Assembly: GCA_045642965.1 (NCBI GenBank)
Contig: JAZUJX010000036.1
Span: forward strand, 1-18,547
Source of the DNA: Equadaptatus sp045642965
GTDB lineage: Bacteria > Synergistota > Synergistia > Synergistales > Synergistaceae
Direction of reading: 5' to 3'
Length of the DNA stretch: 18,547 nt
Below, in pieces: positions 7,143 to 14,467 of the stretch. Positions within the stretch are counted from its first letter, which is position 1. Each line of letters starts with the position of its first letter. Both the position numbers and the translations under genes were made by a program. Below the pieces are notes generated by a model that saw only the letters and a program-made list of their open reading frames with translations, did not search any database and was not told the origin of the DNA.

Positions 7143-8960
7143 TTATTCAAGGAAATCTTTAAGTTTTTTGCTTCTGCTGGGATGGCGAAGCTTGCGGAGT
7201 GCTTTTGCTTCAATCTGGCGTATACGTTCTCTTGTTACCCCAAACCGCTTTCCAACCTCTTCCAGCGTGTGAGCGTGTCCGTCTTCCAAACCAAAGCGCA
7301 GTCTCAGTACTTCGCTTTCTCTCTCTGTCAGGTCGTCCAGCATTGAATCGAGCTGTTCACGCAATATCTGCGTGGCCGCTGCTTCTTCTGGGCTTGGCAT
7401 CTCTTTGTCTTCAAGGAAATCCCCCAACTGACTGTCCTCTTCTTCGCCGATAGGTGTTTCAAGCGATACTGGTTCCTGCGCAATGCGCTGGATTTCTTCA
7501 ACCCTGTTGGAAGGGAGTTCCATTCTGGCAGCTATTTCTTCAACCGTCGCTTCACGTCCAAGTTCCTGTACAAGCTGGCGCGATACTCTTACAAGTTTAT
7601 TGATTGTCTCAACCATGTGCACAGGTATGCGTATGGTTCTCGCCTGGTCAGCGATTGCTCTCGTAATTGCCTGGCGAATCCACCATGTCGCGTACGTGCT
7701 GAATTTGTAGCCTTTTCTGTAGTCAAATTTTTCTACGGCACGGATCAGTCCCAAATTACCTTCCTGTATAAGGTCAAGGAAGAGCATTCCCCTGCCGATG
7801 TATTTTTTCGCAATGCTTACAACGAGTCTGAGGTTTGCTTCAACAAGTTTGTCCTTGCATTCAGGTCTTCCTTCCTCGACACCCTTTGCATACTCGACTT
7901 CCTGTTCAGGCTTAAGCAAATCGATTTTTCCGATTTCTCTCAGATACATTCTGACAGGGTCAGAGAGCGGAAGTTCATCCAGATCTTCAAGGTCGTCTGC
8001 AGCTTCAACTTCAGGCATGGCTTCTCCGTCGATTGATTTTGCCTTGACTTCCTCAATAACGTCCACACCAAGTTCCATAAGGTTGGTATAGAGATTGTCA
8101 ATTACTTCCGGAGTAAGGAATTCTTTGGGCAGATGTTTTTCAAGGTCGTCATAGGTCATGTAACCTTTTTCGCGACCTTCATGAAGAATTTCTCTTACAC
8201 TTTCAATATATGCAGTATATTCATCAGCATTTTCTTCTGTCAGGATTTCCTGAATGTCAGACGGAATTTCGTCCTGGACAACACCTTTGTCGACTGCAAA
8301 CGCCAAATCAAGTCCCATCGTCTCGTCCTTGACTGTTTTTCCGGAGTCATCTTCTTTTCTGTTTTTTGAAGCAGCAACTTTTCTGTGTACGGACTCAAGA
8401 ATTGCGGCAGTTGATTCGGCAGCCACCTGAAGTGCTTCTTCTTCCGTTATCGCTTCGTTTTCAACGGTACTGCCAATGCCTATATTGAGGTTGCGAACAG
8501 AAAAATCAGCTTCTGCATCTGCCTTAACTGTTTCCCCGTCTTCTATGAGAAACTCCAAATCTTCCTGCGTATCCTGTTTTTCCGACTGTTTGGGCTGTGT
8601 ATCTTTCTTTGCCTTTTTTGCAGACACGGTCTTTTGCAGCTTCTTTTCAGCGCCCTTGTCTGCTTTAGCCGTTTCTTTTTTGACGCTCTTTTTTGCGGAA
8701 GACAGCGCTTTTTCAACTGCAGCCTTGTTTTTTGATGATGCCGTTTCAGCAGCTTTTTCCTTTTTTACTGCGGTTTTGACATTCTTTTTTTCGGTATTTT
8801 GGGCGGCGGCTTTATTTTTTTTCTCCGTTGTTTCTTTTGCGCTGTTTGTTTCTTCGGCAGATTTGCTTTTGCCGCTTTCGCGGACAGCTGAGCCCTTGCC
8901 CATTTTTATTGCAGCCGTATTCTTTTCGGTTGTCTCTTTTGTCTCTTTTTTGGCAGTCAT
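7143..8960 (-). CDS. rpoD: Primary RNA polymerase sigma factor RpoD (sigma70) with long Lys/Ala-rich N-terminal extension
   Basis: This 605-residue protein is the housekeeping sigma factor. Region 1.1-like sequence (IQEILTEENADEYTAYIES to ELGVDVIEE) precedes region 1.2 at about 334-364 (DPVRMYLREIGKIDLLKPEQ). Region 2 follows, with CKDKLVEANLRLVVSIAKKY and the promoter-melting stretch YKFSTYATWWIRQAITRAI. Region 4 is at about 544-601, with the helix-turn-helix VGKRFGVTRERIRQIEAKAL. Before these, roughly residues 1-140 are a low-complexity Lys/Ala/Glu/Thr-rich segment that is not part of the conserved sigma fold. The ATG at 8960 has AGGCG ten bases upstream; an upstream in-frame ATG at 8984 lacks a good site. 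The gene follows dnaG and the small gene at 9016-9189, the classic macromolecular-synthesis arrangement. Confidence 0.97.
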   Translation of the reverse strand: MTAKKETKETTEKNTAAIKMGKGSAVRESGKSKSAEETNSAKETTEKKNKAAAQNTEKKNVKTAVKKEKAAETASSKNKAAVEKALSSAKKSVKKETAKADKGAEKKLQKTVSAKKAKKDTQPKQSEKQDTQEDLEFLIEDGETVKADAEADFSVRNLNIGIGSTVENEAITEEEALQVAAESTAAILESVHRKVAASKNRKEDDSGKTVKDETMGLDLAFAVDKGVVQDEIPSDIQEILTEENADEYTAYIESVREILHEGREKGYMTYDDLEKHLPKEFLTPEVIDNLYTNLMELGVDVIEEVKAKSIDGEAMPEVEAADDLEDLDELPLSDPVRMYLREIGKIDLLKPEQEVEYAKGVEEGRPECKDKLVEANLRLVVSIAKKYIGRGMLFLDLIQEGNLGLIRAVEKFDYRKGYKFSTYATWWIRQAITRAIADQARTIRIPVHMVETINKLVRVSRQLVQELGREATVEEIAARMELPSNRVEEIQRIAQEPVSLETPIGEEEDSQLGDFLEDKEMPSPEEAAATQILREQLDSMLDDLTERESEVLRLRFGLEDGHAHTLEEVGKRFGVTRERIRQIEAKALRKLRHPSRSKKLKDFLE

Positions 8961-9015
8961 TTTACAAACACGCCTTTCATGCATTAAGTTTCAAATGTAT
9001 TACCCGGCAGTTGTG

Positions 9016-9189
9016 CTATTTTTTAATGTTTTTCTTAGTACGTTTGGCAGTCTTTTTAACAACAGCCTTTTCTTCCGTTACCGTACAGGGCTCACATTTT
9101 CTTGCGCTGCTTTTATAGCTGTCAAACGCAGATGTGCTTTTTCCAAGTCTTACTACGGGTCTGTTTTCAGTTCCTTTGCCTTTAATCAT
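9016..9189 (-). CDS. Small basic protein of unknown function, coupled to dnaG
   Basis: A 57-codon reading frame fills the gap between dnaG and rpoD. Its ATG shares ATGA with the dnaG stop, and its TAG lies 55 bases before rpoD. The protein starts MIKGKGTENRPVVRLGK, has a single Cys-x-x-Cys (KCEPC, residues 31-35), and ends in a strongly basic Lys/Thr/Arg stretch (KKTAKRTKKNIKK). The stop-start overlap, the position inside a co-directional operon and the coherent composition support translation. I do not recognise the family. One CxxC per chain could bind zinc only as a dimer or be redox active; the basic tail suggests contact with nucleic acid. Both are guesses. It could still be an untranslated spacer, but the ATGA overlap argues against that. 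Confidence 0.62.
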   Translation of the reverse strand: MIKGKGTENRPVVRLGKSTSAFDSYKSSARKCEPCTVTEEKAVVKKTAKRTKKNIKK

Positions 9190-10913
9190 TTTAACGGCGT
9201 TCCTCCTTTAACGTATTTAACAAGTTCACAGTATTCTGCCATATCTTTGTTGTCTGCTTCGCCTCTTACCATTTTGGCATGCAATGTTTTGAGCCGTTTT
9301 TCAGCTGTGGCTTTTCTCAGTTCCTTAAGCAGTCTGTCTGCCAGTTCAGTCTCTTCCTGACCACGCTCAAGCAATGCATCACCCTCAGCGATTACAGCCA
9401 GACAATTACTGTCACCGAGATTTCTCCAGCGTGCCTCAAGATCTTCCCTGCTCTCGCCGGACAATAGTGCCGAGATGATATTCTGGACAGTCTCGTTGTC
9501 TATAAAGTGTATCACATCTGAGAGTTTGTAGCGCACTCTCAATTTTTCATTGTTCCAAAGCAGACTGCAGAGCATAACTTCTCTTTCGTCAACTTTTTCC
9601 GCCGTTTTGTTTTCAAAAACCGCATATTCTCTGCTGAGGCTGTTTTCTCTTCCACGTACCGTTTCCTGATGTCCGCGTATTTCCTCCTCAAGGTTATGTC
9701 TCAGAACCCCGAGTATCTGTGCAACCTTGTCAATGTACGGTTTAAGCTCAAAAACAGACAGAGACGCAAGCCCTTCAAAAAGCTGTTCTCTTGCCTGCGC
9801 GGATTTTTCAGGTTCATTCTGCGTATTCATGCACACAACCGCATGGTATACGGGAAGCGGCAGGGCTTCTTCCAATGCTTTTTTGAAATAATCCGCTCCG
9901 TCTTCAAGCTGCAGAATTTCATCAGGGTCTTTGCCGCCTTCAAGTTTAACGACTTTAACGGAAATGCCGTGCTTCTGAAGAATATACATACCGCGGAGCG
10001 CAGCTTCCTGCCCTGCTCCGTCAGAATCGTAGCAGATGTAGCACATGTCAGCCATTCTTTTTATAAGCACCGCCTGCTGCTCGGTAAGAGCCGTACCGAG
10101 CGAAGCAACAGCGTTTGAAAATCCACAGAGGTGGCAGCGTATTGCGTCCATATAGCCTTCAACAAGTATTGCCGCGTTTGCCCTGTGCATCTCAATTTTC
10201 GCTTTGTTCAGCAGATAAAGGTTGTTTCTTTTGTTAAAGATTTCGCTTTCAGGACTGTTGAGATATTTAGCGTCTTCCCCTGCTATAGCGCGTCCGCCGA
10301 AGCCTATCAGTTTGTCCGTAACGTTGTATATCGGAAACATTACGCGCCCGCGGAAACGGTCGTAAATTCCTTTATTTCCCTGCGACACAAGTCCGCTGTC
10401 AATGAGTTCTTTCTCTTTATATCCCTTGGTCAGCAGCATTGACGAAAGGCTGTTCCAGCTGTCAGGCGCCCAGCCTATGCCGAATGCCGCAGCCGTTTCG
10501 TAGCTGATGTTTCTCCTGTCAAGATACGCACGCGCGGCATTTGCCCCGGGTGTATCGTAAGATTTTCTGAAAAATTCCTGCGCGTCGGCAAGAATGTTTT
10601 TCTTAGTCTTCGTATCGGCAAAATTTCCGCTGCGCGGCTGGAGCTTTACTCCGGCTCGCTCCGCAAGCCGTTCAAGTGTTTCGCGAAAATCAAGATGCTC
10701 CATTTCCTGAACAAAGCTGAAAACGTCTCCGCCCTTTCCGCAGCCAAAACAGTGGAAGCTCTGCTTTTCGGGAGAAACAGTGAACGACGGCGTTTTTTCG
10801 CTGTGGAACGGGCAGCAGCCCCAATATCTCGCCCCTTTGCGGACGAGCTTTACGTAGTCACCGATAACCTCTGCAATATCAAGTCTGCTTTTTATTTCGT
10901 CAATTTCTGACAA
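9186..10913 (-). CDS. dnaG: DNA primase DnaG
   Basis: DnaG makes RNA primers at the replication fork. The 575-residue protein has the CHC2 zinc domain with CPFHSEKTPSF (Cys34, His37) and FHCFGCGKGGDVFSF (Cys55, Cys58). The Toprim domain carries LVEGYMD (Glu252) and CYDSDGAGQEA (296-301), and a DPDE follows near 329. The C-terminal part is the less conserved helicase-binding region. No ATG start is available: the reading frame opens between a TGA and two TTG codons, at 10919 and 10913. I chose 10913 because a GGGGG run lies six bases before it; the TTG at 10919 abuts that run. The gene overlaps the next small gene by ATGA and heads the dnaG-rpoD unit. A clear promoter was not found in the spacer upstream. 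Confidence 0.95.
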   Translation of the reverse strand: MSEIDEIKSRLDIAEVIGDYVKLVRKGARYWGCCPFHSEKTPSFTVSPEKQSFHCFGCGKGGDVFSFVQEMEHLDFRETLERLAERAGVKLQPRSGNFADTKTKKNILADAQEFFRKSYDTPGANAARAYLDRRNISYETAAAFGIGWAPDSWNSLSSMLLTKGYKEKELIDSGLVSQGNKGIYDRFRGRVMFPIYNVTDKLIGFGGRAIAGEDAKYLNSPESEIFNKRNNLYLLNKAKIEMHRANAAILVEGYMDAIRCHLCGFSNAVASLGTALTEQQAVLIKRMADMCYICYDSDGAGQEAALRGMYILQKHGISVKVVKLEGGKDPDEILQLEDGADYFKKALEEALPLPVYHAVVCMNTQNEPEKSAQAREQLFEGLASLSVFELKPYIDKVAQILGVLRHNLEEEIRGHQETVRGRENSLSREYAVFENKTAEKVDEREVMLCSLLWNNEKLRVRYKLSDVIHFIDNETVQNIISALLSGESREDLEARWRNLGDSNCLAVIAEGDALLERGQEETELADRLLKELRKATAEKRLKTLHAKMVRGEADNKDMAEYCELVKYVKGGTPLK

Positions 10914-10953
10914 GCCCAACCCCCACTGTCAAATTAGGAATTACCAATGAAGA

Positions 10954-11002
10954 ATTAAGAATGAAAAATTCTCTTAATATACGGCAATTATTCATTCTTA
11001 AT
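10954..11002. repeat. AT-rich inverted repeat upstream of dnaG
   Basis: Arms at 10954-10970 and 10986-11002 are complementary at 16 of 17 positions (core ATTAAGAATGAA), separated by 15 bases. Related short words such as GAATTA recur just to the left (10934-10956). This looks like a small palindromic element of the dispersed, miniature-repeat kind. It could also act on dnaG expression. Whether copies occur elsewhere cannot be seen from this window. Confidence 0.55.
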
Positions 11003-11040
11003 CGTTCACCGCCGTCAGCTGCATACTTTTTTAGAGAACA

Positions 11041-11066
11041 CGGAGGGACAGACAGCTGTCCCTCCG
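11041..11066 (-). terminator. Hairpin after hppA, probable terminator
   Basis: A perfect 11-bp stem (CGGAGGGACAG paired with CTGTCCCTCCG) with a four-base loop begins 24 bases after the hppA stop. It is GC-rich and well placed, but no T run follows on the minus strand (TGTTCTCTAAA), so it may be a weak or factor-assisted terminator or an mRNA-stabilising hairpin. Confidence 0.55.
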
Positions 11067-11089
11067 CGCTTGCTTTTTCAGCGTTAATA

Positions 11090-13063
11090 TTAACGGATAA
11101 AGAGCGGTGCAAGAACCGTCGCGACGACGGACATAAGCTTTATAAGGATGTTAAGGCTGGGACCAGCGGTATCCTTGAACGGGTCGCCGACGGTATCACC
11201 CACAACCGCCGCCGCGTGCGGAGCCGAGCCTTTTCCGCCGTACTGACCGGATTCAATGTACTTCTTGGCATTATCCCATGCACCGCCTGAGTTTGACATA
11301 AATATAGCCATCATAACACCGGTAACTATGGAGCCGCCGAGAAGTCCGCCGAGAGCCTCAGGACCGAGAACCACACCGACTATAACGGGAACCACGACCG
11401 CCATAAGTCCGGGAATAACCATTTCCTTAAGGGCTGCCGCCGTTGAAATGTCTACGCAGCGTTCATATTCCGGACGGGCTTTGCCTTCCATAATTCCCGC
11501 GATTTCACGGAACTGTCTGCGGACTTCCTGAATCATTTTTTCAGCCGCACGTGAAACAGCCTGAATTGCAAGGGCACTGAATACGAACGGAAGCATGCCG
11601 CCGATGAAAAGTCCGATCATAACGTTTGAATCCTGAAGGTCGATTGCTGTAATCTGTGTTGCCTGGGCGTATGAAACGAACAGGGCAAGAGCCGTAAGGG
11701 CTGCCGAACCGATTGCAAGACCTTTGCCGACCGCCGCCGTCGTGTTGCCGACTGCGTCGAGTTTGTCGGTGATATTGCGGACTTCTTCAGGAAGCTCTGC
11801 CATTTCGGCGATACCGCCTGCATTGTCAGAAATAGGACCGTAAGCATCAACTGAAAGCGCCATACCCGTAATTGAAAGCATACCGACTGCGGCGCAGGAA
11901 ATTCCGTAAAGACCGCCGAATTTGAAGCCTGCCCAAACTGCAATGCAGACGAGAAGAACAGGTATTGCCGTTGATTTCATTCCAACACCGAGACCTGACA
12001 GAATGTTTGTTGCAGGACCCGTCTGTGAGGCTTCAGCGATTTCCTTAACGCTCGGGAATGCGTCTGAGGTGTAGTATTCCGTAACGCCGCCGATTGCGAT
12101 GCCTGAAACAACGCCGGAAACGACCGCCCAGAAATAGGTGAGCTCTCCGAATACAGCGTTGGTAAGGAAATACGTCGCAACAATCATAATAACACCGGTC
12201 ATAACAAGCCCCGTGCTGAGAGCTTTTGAAGGGTCACCGTCTTTTTTGACGCGGACGAATGCCATGCCGAGAATTGAAGCAACAATACCGACCGCCGCGA
12301 GGAAAAGCGGATAGAAAGCACCGGCTGTTCCGGCTATAACGACCGCACCGACCGCCATAGCGGCTATTACGGAGTTGACATAGGATTCGAAAAGGTCAGC
12401 ACCCATACCGGCGATATCGCCGACGTTGTCGCCGACGTTGTCAGCGATAACGCCTGGGTTGCGCGGGTCGTCTTCAGTAATACCCCCTTCAACTTTACCA
12501 ACGAGGTCAGCACCGACGTCCGCTGCTTTCGTATAGATACCGCCGCCGACACGCGCAAAAAGCGCTATTGAAGATGCGCCGAAACCAAATGCAACGATAA
12601 TATTGGGATCTCCGAAGAGATAAAATGCAACAGCTATGCCAAGAAGGCCGACGCCTACGACGGTCATACCCATAACGCTGCCGCCCGTGAAAGCGACTTT
12701 AAGAGCTTCGTTCATGCCGTTCATAGCGGCGCAGGAAGTCTTTCCGTTTGATTTTGTTGCTATTTTCATGCCGATATAGCCGGTAAGAGCTGAGCAGAAA
12801 GCTCCGAATACGAAGCACACCGCGCTGGCAACGCTGATCTGCCACGCGAGAATAGCGGCTACTATTATCGCGAAAATGACAAGCGATTTGTATTCCCTGT
12901 AAAGGAACGCCATGGCGCCGCTCTGAATGATGCCCGAAAGTTCTGCTACTCTTTCGTTGTCAACCTTTGCTTTTGCGATTTTGCCCGCTGCGTAGACCGC
13001 ATAGACAAGCGCCAAAAGCGCGGCGGCAACGACCAGTCCCAGCTGTGATACAAAATTTTCCAT
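11090..13063 (-). CDS. hppA: K+-dependent membrane-bound pyrophosphatase, probably Na+-translocating
   Basis: This 657-residue, multi-span protein hydrolyses pyrophosphate and pumps ions across the membrane. The pyrophosphate-binding motif DVGADLVGKVE is at 182-192, followed by DPRNPGVIADNVGDNVGD at about 199-216, AYGPISDNAGGIAEM, and the C-terminal GDTVGDPFKDTAGPSLN. GNTTAAVGKG has Ala443 where K+-independent enzymes have Lys, so K+ dependence is predicted. ADLFESY (Glu226) has the Glu in the position seen in Thermotoga maritima Na+-pumping enzyme and not shifted as in plant H+ pumps, so Na+ transport is likely; this is inference. The ATG at 13063 has GAGGAGG 11 bases upstream; an in-frame ATG at 13090 precedes that site. 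It has its own promoter and a 5' leader hairpin. Confidence 0.95.
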   Translation of the reverse strand: MENFVSQLGLVVAAALLALVYAVYAAGKIAKAKVDNERVAELSGIIQSGAMAFLYREYKSLVIFAIIVAAILAWQISVASAVCFVFGAFCSALTGYIGMKIATKSNGKTSCAAMNGMNEALKVAFTGGSVMGMTVVGVGLLGIAVAFYLFGDPNIIVAFGFGASSIALFARVGGGIYTKAADVGADLVGKVEGGITEDDPRNPGVIADNVGDNVGDIAGMGADLFESYVNSVIAAMAVGAVVIAGTAGAFYPLFLAAVGIVASILGMAFVRVKKDGDPSKALSTGLVMTGVIMIVATYFLTNAVFGELTYFWAVVSGVVSGIAIGGVTEYYTSDAFPSVKEIAEASQTGPATNILSGLGVGMKSTAIPVLLVCIAVWAGFKFGGLYGISCAAVGMLSITGMALSVDAYGPISDNAGGIAEMAELPEEVRNITDKLDAVGNTTAAVGKGLAIGSAALTALALFVSYAQATQITAIDLQDSNVMIGLFIGGMLPFVFSALAIQAVSRAAEKMIQEVRRQFREIAGIMEGKARPEYERCVDISTAAALKEMVIPGLMAVVVPVIVGVVLGPEALGGLLGGSIVTGVMMAIFMSNSGGAWDNAKKYIESGQYGGKGSAPHAAAVVGDTVGDPFKDTAGPSLNILIKLMSVVATVLAPLFIR

Positions 13064-13090
13064 GATAGAACAAGCCTCCTCAAGGTACAT

Positions 13091-13110
13091 GCCCCGGCGG
13101 AACCCGGAGC
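13091..13110 (-). promoter_or_regulatory. Hairpin in the hppA 5' leader
   Basis: GCTCCGG and CCGGGGC pair over seven positions (one G-U) around a six-base loop on the transcribed strand. The hairpin lies between the predicted start of transcription (about 13120) and the ribosome binding site. It may stabilise the mRNA or modulate translation; it is too small for a known riboswitch class. Confidence 0.35.
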
Positions 13111-13126
13111 TGTTTTACAAATGGTA

Positions 13127-13155
13127 ATTATATGTGTTTTGGAGATTAAAAGCAA
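13127..13155 (-). promoter_or_regulatory. Sigma70-type promoter for hppA
   Basis: A perfect TATAAT -10 box (13127-13132) is preceded after 17 bases by TTGCTT (13150-13155), which matches the TTG of the -35 consensus. The predicted leader is about 57 bases long. The promoter follows the terminator of the upstream permease gene, as expected for an independent unit. Confidence 0.65.
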
Positions 13156-13190
13156 GTATGGGATATTTGCAAATTACAGGGACAGGGCAT

Positions 13191-13219
13191 AAAAAATCCC
13201 GTGCTTCACACAGCGCGGG
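13191..13219 (-). terminator. Intrinsic terminator after the AI-2E family gene
   Basis: On the minus strand CCCGCGC and GCACGGG form a seven-position stem with one mismatch and an eight-base loop, followed by A and six T residues. It begins about 16 bases after the permease stop codon. The T run supports Rho-independent termination. Confidence 0.7.
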
Positions 13220-13235
13220 GGACAATGGCTTGAAA

Positions 13236-14318
13236 TTACAGATTGTTTCTTTGTCCTGTAACGCTTTCCCTGTATATGTCCAGCATGAAAATCCCGAGAG
13301 AAAGGATAAGAGGACCAAGGAAAAGCCCGATAAAACCCCACAGATACAATCCGCCGAAAAGTCCGAGGAAAACAACCAGCATGTTTATATCGCTTCCGCC
13401 GGAAATGAAAAGCGGACGTATGAGATTGTCTACCGTGCATACAAATCCGCCGCACCAGGCAAGCAGCAGGAACGCATGATAATGGTCGCCGACAGCCAAA
13501 AGATAAATGACTGCGCATCCCCATATGGCAGGAGTACCTATCATCGGGATCATACCGAATATAAACATCATAAAACCGAAGAAAACAGGAGTCGGAAGCT
13601 TCGCGAGATACCAGCCAATTCCGCCGAGTATGCCCTGCACGAGACTGGTCAGCACTATGCCGTAGACAACCGCGCGGAGCATTGTCCTGCCTTTTTCAAA
13701 AAATTCCGCCTTTTTGTCATCGGAAAGAGGCAGCAAGTCTCCGGCGTAGCTTACAATTTTCTCACCGTCGCGCAGCAGGTAAAACGACGTAAATCCAACG
13801 ACCACGAACAGCATCAAAAATTTTGACGTGCCGCTTACAATTTTCTGCGAAAGCCCCTTGGCAAGCATTGAGAACCATTTAAGCAGACTTGACGCCGCCT
13901 CGGCAAAGTAGGGCTGAGATTTTATGCTGTCCCAGTCCGAGATACGCTTGCCGATGAACTGAAATTTATGCAGCCATTCGTAGATACTCTGCAAAATCGG
14001 CATAAAACCGCCTGCTTCGACAACGCTGTTGTAAGCCGAAGCCGCTTCCTGCGCAAGGAATATTGTTATCAAGAGTATCGGGAACAGTATAAGACATAAA
14101 ATCACCAGCGTAACAAGCAACGATGAAACGTCTGAAAAACGCCCCCTGAACACTGAGGTATGCAGTTTTTTGTAGAGCGGATGCGCAAAAAGCGACAAAA
14201 CAACAGCCCAGGCAAGCGCATAAAAAAACGGACGCAGCAAAAACGCGCACAAAAGCAGTATTCCTGCCATAAATATCACAAATGGTACGTTTCTGCCGCC
14301 GGCTGTGTCCTTTTCCAT
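13236..14318 (-). CDS. AI-2E family transporter (PerM/YhhQ-like permease superfamily)
   Basis: A 360-residue multi-span membrane protein of the AI-2E transporter family. It opens with two close membrane segments (VPFVIFMAGILLLCAFLLRPFFYALAW, about residues 12-38), has a third near 62-85, then a long soluble stretch (about 90-170) and a C-terminal bundle with GIGWYLAKLPTPVFFGFMMFIFGMIPMIGTP. That last stretch, with PxxG turns before GPAIWG-like sequence, is typical of the family. Family members include a quorum-signal exporter (TqsA) and Na+ or H+ antiporters, so substrate cannot be assigned. The ATG at 14318 follows GGGAGG by six bases; the reading frame upstream of it is unsupported. It is a single-gene unit with its own terminator, divergent from the reductase gene. 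Confidence 0.88.
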   Translation of the reverse strand: MEKDTAGGRNVPFVIFMAGILLLCAFLLRPFFYALAWAVVLSLFAHPLYKKLHTSVFRGRFSDVSSLLVTLVILCLILFPILLITIFLAQEAASAYNSVVEAGGFMPILQSIYEWLHKFQFIGKRISDWDSIKSQPYFAEAASSLLKWFSMLAKGLSQKIVSGTSKFLMLFVVVGFTSFYLLRDGEKIVSYAGDLLPLSDDKKAEFFEKGRTMLRAVVYGIVLTSLVQGILGGIGWYLAKLPTPVFFGFMMFIFGMIPMIGTPAIWGCAVIYLLAVGDHYHAFLLLAWCGGFVCTVDNLIRPLFISGGSDINMLVVFLGLFGGLYLWGFIGLFLGPLILSLGIFMLDIYRESVTGQRNNL

Positions 14319-14353
14319 TGTCTGCCTCCCTGTCCAAATGCTTGATGACTGTG

Positions 14354-14366
14354 TACTATTATAGTA
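14354..14366. promoter_or_regulatory. Palindrome over the permease -10 box (candidate operator)
   Basis: TACTAT-T-ATAGTA is a perfect inverted repeat, and flanking GTG and CAC extend it with one extra base. It contains the TATAAT (14358-14363, minus strand) that is the only good -10 box before the AI-2E family gene; the -35 (TGAAAA at 14382-14387, 18-base spacer) is poor. A repressor or activator site is plausible, but no regulator gene is adjacent. Confidence 0.4.
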
Positions 14367-14405
14367 GCACAAGCTGAAAATTTTTCACCGCAAATTTACG
14401 TATTT

Positions 14406-14434
14406 TATTGCTTTTGCGGCGGTTTGGTTATAAA
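14406..14434 (+). promoter_or_regulatory. Possible promoter for the reductase-DUF1893 pair
   Basis: TATAAA at 14429-14434 has TATTGC 17 bases upstream (14406-14411). The -10 box is good and the -35 is weak. Transcription would start about 25 bases before the ATG at 14468. The remainder of the divergent spacer shows only the permease promoter and the palindrome. Confidence 0.4.
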
Positions 14435-14467
14435 ATCAGCGCAATAAACAAAAAAGAGGTGTTGGCG

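Noticed and set aside
8476..9360. Long plus-strand open frame (294 codons) opposite rpoD and the small gene
   Set aside because: It is antisense to the Lys/Ala-rich rpoD coding sequence and consists of Phe/Ser/Ala runs created by that composition; no start context or family match.
13134..13826. Plus-strand open frame (230 codons) opposite the AI-2E family gene
   Set aside because: It is a shadow of a clearly recognisable membrane protein gene on the other strand, with composition unlike a real protein.
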